From the NCBI RefSeq assembly GCF_002028425.1, contig NZ_CP020042.1, forward strand, positions 2,170,001 through 2,234,000: a DNA stretch of 64,000 bases. Direction: 5' to 3'. This document shows positions 60,918-64,000 of this stretch, piece after piece. The stretch is from Streptomyces katrae. GTDB lineage: Bacteria; Actinomycetota; Actinomycetes; Streptomycetales; Streptomycetaceae. Below the pieces are notes generated by a model. It was not told the DNA's origin. It was given only the letters and a program-made list of their open reading frames with translations, and did not search any database. Each line of letters begins with the position of its first letter. The stretch's first letter is position 1. The position numbers were made by a program, and so were the translations under genes.

Positions 60918-60943
60918 TTTTGAACTGACCAGTCAGTTCAAAA
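60918..60943 (-). promoter_or_regulatory. Perfect 26-bp palindromic operator of the TetR/Pip/ABC locus
   Basis: TTTTGAACTGAC (60918-60929), CA, then GTCAGTTCAAAA (60932-60943): 12-bp perfect arms. The size and ACTGAC/GTCAGT core are typical of TetR-family operators. On the minus strand a TAGTTT -10 candidate overlaps its upstream edge, and the ribosome site GGAGG follows at once, so a bound repressor would block the start of transcription of the gene at 60902. The TetR regulator encoded in the same locus is the obvious candidate. Confidence 0.75.
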
Positions 60944-61116
60944 ACTAGCAGGTTCGGGACCAAGGCCGGTAGAGGAGGGGGACTTTGGGGGGAAAGGCGC
61001 AGGTCAGGGCGATTGTCAGTGGCGGGCGTCACGATGGGTCCAGCAACGGAAACCACGCACCACCCGGCAGCACCCAGCAGCACCCGCCAGCACCACGCAA
61101 CGACAGGAGGTTCGTC

Positions 61117-61599
61117 ATGGCCACACCGTCCCCGTCCCCTGTCCACCCCGTCCCGCGCAGGTCGGCCGCGCCCCCGGCCGCCCTGGACCTGCTCGCCAAG
61201 GCCCGCAGCGGCCTGGCCGAGGCGGCCCTGCTGCCCCGGCCCAACGAGCGGTACGCCACCGCCCACCTCGCCGCCCTGCGCACCGCCGCGGCGGTCCTCG
61301 CCGCGCGCGCCCGGCCCGAGCCGGCCGGCTCCAGGCGGCGGCCCCGGATCCGCAGCGCGTGGGAGGTGCTTCCGGAAATAGCGCCGGAGCTGACCGAGTG
61401 GAGCGCCCTGTTCGCCTCGGGCGCCGCCCGCCGGGCCCGGGCCGAGGCGGGGATACCGGACGCGGCCAGCGGCCGGGACGCGGACGACCTCGTGCGGGAG
61501 GCCGGGATGTTCCTGCGCCTGGTGGAGCGGATGCTCGCGCTGCAGCCCGTGGCGCAGCCCGTCCCCCAGCCCCGTCCGGAGCGTCCGGACGCGCGATGA
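61117..61599 (+). CDS. SAV_6107-type HEPN domain protein
   Basis: A 160-aa helical protein resembling the actinobacterial SAV_6107 HEPN family. Helices at about 22-40 (ALDLLAKARSGLAEAAL), 44-65 and 110-140 are visible. The segment RYATAHLAALRTAAAVLA contains an Arg-X4-His pattern, and acidic ALFASGAARRARAEAG follows a Trp-rich linker (EWSALF). HEPN domains bind nucleotides or cleave RNA, but the activity of this family is unknown. ATG 61117 has AGGAGG at 61105-61110. Confidence 0.8.
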   Translation: MATPSPSPVHPVPRRSAAPPAALDLLAKARSGLAEAALLPRPNERYATAHLAALRTAAAVLAARARPEPAGSRRRPRIRSAWEVLPEIAPELTEWSALFASGAARRARAEAGIPDAASGRDADDLVREAGMFLRLVERMLALQPVAQPVPQPRPERPDAR

Positions 61600-61675
61600 G
61601 CTGCCCGGTCGGCCGAGGCAATAGGGTGGGGCAAGCACCGCACCCCGCCCCAACGCCGCCGAGGAGCCATCAGCC

Positions 61676-62434
61676 GTGTCGGACATTTCCCGCCCCCGTG
61701 CCTCCCTCCGCACCGCCGTGGTGTGGGAGGTCCTCAAGGAGGCCCTCGACCGCCGGGTGAAGGCGACCGGGCGGGATGTGCTGGACGTCCTCGACACCGG
61801 CGGCGGCACCGGCAAGTTCGCCGTGCCCGTCGCCCGTCTGGGCCACCGGGTGACCGTGGTCGACCCCAGCCCGAACGCGCTGTTCGGGCTGGAGCGCCGG
61901 GTCGCCGAGGAGGGCGTCGCCGGGCTGGTGCGCGGGGTACAGGGCGACGCCCAGGGCCTGCTGGACGTCGTCGAGCGGGACGCGTACGACGTGGTGCTGT
62001 GCCACGGCGTGCTGGAATACGTGGACGACCCGGCCGAGGGCGTGGCCAACGCCGTCGCCGCGCTGCGTCCCGGCGGTGTCCTCAGCCTGCTCGGCGCCGG
62101 CCTCGGCGGGGCCGTCCTGGCGCGGGCGCTGGCCGGGCACTTCACCGAGGCCCGCACCGCGCTCACCGACCCGGCCGGGCGCTGGGGCGCCGGCGACCCG
62201 GTACCGCGCCGCTTCACGGCCGAGCAGCTCGCGGAGCTGGTCGGCGCGGCCGGCCTGGAGGTCGGCGCCGTGCACGGGGTGCGGATCTTCGCCGACCTGG
62301 TGCCCGGCGTCCTGGTGGACACCGAGCCGGGGGCGGTGGAGGCGCTGCTGCGCCTGGAGGAGGCCGCCGCCGAGCTGCCCGCCTTCCACGCGGTGGCCAC
62401 CCAGCTGCACGTCCTGGGCGAGAAGCCGGCCTGA
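61676..62434 (+). CDS. Class I SAM-dependent methyltransferase
   Basis: A 252-aa Rossmann-fold methyltransferase. The SAM loop VLDTGGGTGKFAVPVARLG (about 38-56) is followed by the acidic end of strand 2 (VTVVDPSPNAL) and motif III-like DVVLCHGVLEYVDDPAEG. The substrate is unknown; the protein resembles the small-molecule or tRNA-type UbiE/COQ5 groups. GTG 61676 has GAGGAG at 61660-61665, and a -10 TAGGGT lies near 61623-61628. It may follow the HEPN gene in one transcript (76-nt gap). Confidence 0.88.
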   Translation: MSDISRPRASLRTAVVWEVLKEALDRRVKATGRDVLDVLDTGGGTGKFAVPVARLGHRVTVVDPSPNALFGLERRVAEEGVAGLVRGVQGDAQGLLDVVERDAYDVVLCHGVLEYVDDPAEGVANAVAALRPGGVLSLLGAGLGGAVLARALAGHFTEARTALTDPAGRWGAGDPVPRRFTAEQLAELVGAAGLEVGAVHGVRIFADLVPGVLVDTEPGAVEALLRLEEAAAELPAFHAVATQLHVLGEKPA

Positions 62435-62745
62435 TCCGCCGCCCGGTCCGCCTGATCCACGGGCCCGCGCGGGGTGACCTGCGCGAGACCCCTCCGTTCC
62501 CGCGCCGTGACCCGTATGATCGGACGACCGCTCGGCATGGCGGACCACTCATTGGGGAATAAGCGCCTCAGTGACCGCGCTGGTGACGGTACGTTTCACG
62601 CAGTGGTTGTCCACACAGTGGTTTCTCGCTCAGCGATGTGCAGAATGTGGCGTAGAGGGCGGGTATCACGGGGGCGATTCCCCGCCTATCCTGAAGGGGA
62701 CCCCTGGTCGCTACCCCCCGCGACCGACGGATGAGGAGGACTCCC
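62435..62745. other. 311-nt gap before the DUF3040 gene
   Basis: It contains a TATGAT -10-like hexamer (62515-62520), a perfect DnaA box (62607-62615) between two CAGTGGTT repeats, a TATCCT -10-like hexamer (about 62687-62692) and a G/C-rich imperfect hairpin before the latter. No gene with convincing coding bias was found. Confidence 0.5.
62607..62615 (+). promoter_or_regulatory. Perfect DnaA box TTGTCCACA
   Basis: It matches exactly the Streptomyces DnaA-box consensus. It is flanked and overlapped by direct repeats CAGTGGTT at 62601-62608 and 62616-62623 (15-nt period). It is isolated, not an origin cluster. Confidence 0.5.
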
Positions 62746-63147
62746 GTGCCGCTCTCGGAGCACGAGCAGCGAATGCTCGAGCAGATGGAGCGAGCGCTGT
62801 ACGCCGAAGACCCCAAGTTCGCGACAGCGCTTGAGGGCAGTGGACTGCGCACGTACACCCGGCGACGGGTCTACCAGGCAGCCGCAGGCATTGTGGTGGG
62901 TATCGCGCTCCTCATGACCGGTGTGATCTGGCAGGAAGTGCTCTGGATCAGCGTGGTGGGATTCCTCGTCATGCTGGCCTGTACGGTCCTCGTCGTCACC
63001 GGTTGGCGCAAGGCACCCAAGCCCGGCGAACAGCCCGTCTCCGGAAGTGCAGGCGGTTCGGCCCGCGGGCAGAACCGGCAGCGTCGGTCGATGATGAACC
63101 GTATCGAGGACCGGTGGCAGCGCCGCCGCGACGAACAGGGGCATTAG
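62746..63147 (+). CDS. DUF3040 membrane protein
   Basis: A 133-aa protein of the actinobacterial DUF3040 family. The N-terminus MPLSEHEQRMLEQMERALYAEDPKFATAL is the family signature. Two hydrophobic helices follow (about 45-63 and 68-88), then a basic, probably disordered cytoplasmic tail (RGQNRQRRSMMNRIEDRWQRRRDE). GTG 62746 has GAGGAGGA at 62733-62740; an upstream in-frame ATG would include that site and is rejected. In other actinobacteria a homologue lies next to mraZ and rsmH. Confidence 0.9.
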   Translation: MPLSEHEQRMLEQMERALYAEDPKFATALEGSGLRTYTRRRVYQAAAGIVVGIALLMTGVIWQEVLWISVVGFLVMLACTVLVVTGWRKAPKPGEQPVSGSAGGSARGQNRQRRSMMNRIEDRWQRRRDEQGH

Positions 63148-63167
63148 TCCCCGCACCCCATTCCGTC

Positions 63168-63211
63168 CGGTGAGGGACGGCCGCGCGAGCGCGGCCGTCC
63201 CTCACCGTTTT
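63168..63211 (+). terminator. Perfect 18-bp terminator with T-run
   Basis: Arms 63168-63185 and 63190-63207 pair perfectly around a CGAG tetraloop, followed by TTTT (63208-63211). This is the most canonical intrinsic terminator in the window. Confidence 0.93.
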
Positions 63212-63225
63212 CCGCGTCCCTGCGG

Positions 63226-63237
63226 CATGATGCCGGT
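63226..63237 (+). promoter_or_regulatory. Candidate leaderless -10 (CATGAT) of the DUF4126 gene
   Basis: CATGAT at 63226-63231 ends 6 nt before the GTG at 63238; no ribosome site is present and a terminator lies just upstream. Confidence 0.35.
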
Positions 63238-63852
63238 GTGAGTGTGCTCCCCCTGGTCTTCACCAGCGGCTGGGCCAGCGGGATCAACGCCTACGCCGTG
63301 GTCCTCCTGCTCGGCGTCTTCGGCGCGACCGGCCTGACCGACGAGGTCCCGGCCTCCCTCCAGCGCACCGACGTGCTCGTCGTGGCGGGCGTGCTGTTCC
63401 TCTGCGAGGCCGTCGCCGACAAGATCCCTTACGTGGACTCCGTCTGGGACTCCGTCCACACCGTGATCCGCCCGGCCGCCGGGGCCGTGATCGGCGCCCT
63501 CCTGGCCGGGCAGAGCGGCTCGCTGTCCGACCTGGCCGCCGGCGCCCTCGGCGGCTCCACCGCGCTGGCCAGCCATCTCGTCAAGGCCGGCACCCGGATG
63601 GCCGTCAACACCTCCCCCGAGCCCTTCAGCAACTTCGTGCTGAGCACGGCCGAGGACCTCGGCGTGGGCGGACTCGTCACGTTCGCCATGTTCCATCCGA
63701 TGGCCGCCGCGGTCATCGCGGCCGTCCTGCTCGCCGCCGGCGTGGCCCTGCTGGTCTTCCTCTGGAGCCGCATCCGCCGCTACCGGCGCCGGCGGGCCCA
63801 GCGCCGCGAGGAGAAACGGATGGCCGCGGTCCGCGGGGCGCCGCCGTTCTGA
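63238..63852 (+). CDS. DUF4126-type membrane protein
   Basis: A 204-aa membrane protein. About four hydrophobic segments are visible: 2-30 (including GWASGINAYAVVLLLG), 46-62, 78-115 and 148-175. They are followed by a highly basic tail (RIRRYRRRRAQRREEKR). The early glycine-rich segment and VADKIPYVDSVWDSVHTVIRP match the DUF4126 pattern. The function is unknown. The GTG at 63238 is probably read from a leaderless transcript starting just past the terminator at 63168-63211. Confidence 0.85.
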   Translation: MSVLPLVFTSGWASGINAYAVVLLLGVFGATGLTDEVPASLQRTDVLVVAGVLFLCEAVADKIPYVDSVWDSVHTVIRPAAGAVIGALLAGQSGSLSDLAAGALGGSTALASHLVKAGTRMAVNTSPEPFSNFVLSTAEDLGVGGLVTFAMFHPMAAAVIAAVLLAAGVALLVFLWSRIRRYRRRRAQRREEKRMAAVRGAPPF

Positions 63853-63890
63853 CCCGCTGACCTCGCTCGATGGGCGGGGCGCTCGCTCGA

Positions 63891-63903
63891 TAGGCTCAGC
63901 GCC
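63891..63903 (+). promoter_or_regulatory. Candidate leaderless -10 (TAGGCT) of the last gene
   Basis: TAGGCT at 63891-63896 lies 7 nt before the ATG at 63904, without a ribosome site. Confidence 0.45.
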
Positions 63904-64000
63904 ATGGCAAGAATTGCGGTGATCGGCGCCGGCATGGGCGCGATGGCGACGGCGGCCCGGCTGGCGGTGGCGGGCCACCAGGTGACGGTCTACGAGCGCG
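63904..64000 (+). CDS. FAD/NAD-dependent oxidoreductase (partial, N-terminal 32 aa)
   Basis: Only the first 32 residues are in the window. They form a Rossmann dinucleotide-binding fold: MARIAVIGAGMGAM then AARLAVAGHQVTVYE, with GxGxxG and an acidic residue at the end of strand 2. This matches the phytoene-desaturase/amine-oxidase type of flavoprotein. The substrate cannot be judged from this fragment. Confidence 0.75.
   Translation, partial: MARIAVIGAGMGAMATAARLAVAGHQVTVYER

Noticed and set aside
62607..62615. The DnaA box as part of a replication origin
   Set aside because: Only one box is present, with no dnaA or dnaN gene nearby and no cluster of boxes.
62517..62734. A short frame starting MIGRPLGMADHS upstream of the DUF3040 gene
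   Set aside because: No ribosome site, poor third-position GC bias, and it runs through the DnaA box, promoter-like hexamers and the DUF3040 ribosome site.
62731..62745. ATG at 62731 as the start of the DUF3040 protein
   Set aside because: It would place the ribosome site GAGGAGGA inside the coding region; the GTG at 62746 aligns with the family start MPLSEHE.
1..64000. Secondary-metabolite cluster, prophage, transposase or integrase genes
   Set aside because: None was found on either strand; all larger coding regions match conserved core genes or small conserved families.

Overview
This window is a stretch of Streptomyces chromosome. The DNA is very GC-rich, codons end almost always in G or C, GTG starts are common, and the gene order (his operon, dnaE, lspA, ileS, divIVA, the dcw division cluster, then MoxR/transglutaminase genes) matches the conserved core of Streptomyces chromosomes. 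The species cannot be named from the sequence alone. No rRNA, tRNA, IS element, prophage or CRISPR array was seen. The window is mostly well-conserved housekeeping DNA, with a few loci that deserve a closer look.

Layout: (1) 1-5239, minus strand: histidine operon hisD-hisC-hisB-(55-aa membrane protein)-hisH-priA-ridA-hisF. Almost all joints are ATGA, GTGA or TGATG stop/start overlaps, and hisF runs off the left edge. (2) 5362-12509: a beta-helix-like membrane protein, a LON-substrate-binding-domain protein, a YbaK deacylase, a DUF2567 membrane protein, an ABC-2 exporter pair, a NYN-domain protein and an overlooked 55-aa lysine/glutamine-rich protein. (3) 12610-28768: dnaE, a DUF2252 protein, a membrane protein, a membrane-anchored CPAC thioredoxin-fold protein, a secreted PhoD phosphatase with a Pho-box-like promoter, a secreted M43 metalloprotease, a dienelactone-hydrolase-like protein, MscS channel, Na+/H+ antiporter, RluD-type synthase, lspA and the histone-tailed DksA-like protein DdbA. 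(4) 29037-36722: T-box-controlled ileS, then convergent divIVA, yggT, sepF, yggS-like and ylmD-like genes leading into ftsZ. (5) 36719-51090, minus strand: the dcw cluster, transcribed rsmH-ftsL-ftsI-murE-murF-mraY-murD-ftsW-murG-ftsQ-ftsZ. It is interrupted between ftsL and ftsI by about 350 bp of intergenic repeats. (6) 51401-64000: leaderless beta-carbonic anhydrase, the MoxR/DUF58/transglutaminase trio, a TetR/YhgE-Pip/ABC locus with a perfect 26-bp operator-like palindrome, a HEPN-domain protein, a methyltransferase, DUF3040 and DUF4126 proteins, and the start of an FAD/NAD-dependent oxidoreductase.

How the parts fit: regions 4 and 5 make lipid II (MurE, MurF, MurD, MraY, MurG) and build the division machine (FtsZ, SepF, FtsQ, FtsL, FtsW, FtsI), with DivIVA directing polar tip growth. 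Convergent gene pairs are separated by strong perfect hairpins, several made from a recurring Streptomyces palindrome. Several genes start about 7 nt downstream of a TANNNT-like -10 box, which suggests leaderless mRNAs.

The most interesting signals are: the TetR/Pip/degenerate-ABC locus and its operator; the GxHH active-site variant of IleRS under a translational T-box with mutually exclusive helices; the shared palindromic repeat family, including its copies inside the division operon; a palindrome and GACAC motif on a candidate ftsZ promoter; direct repeats in an apparently empty convergent gap at 56955-57167; and a lone perfect DnaA box upstream of the DUF3040 gene. I did not find a convincing wholly novel multi-gene system.
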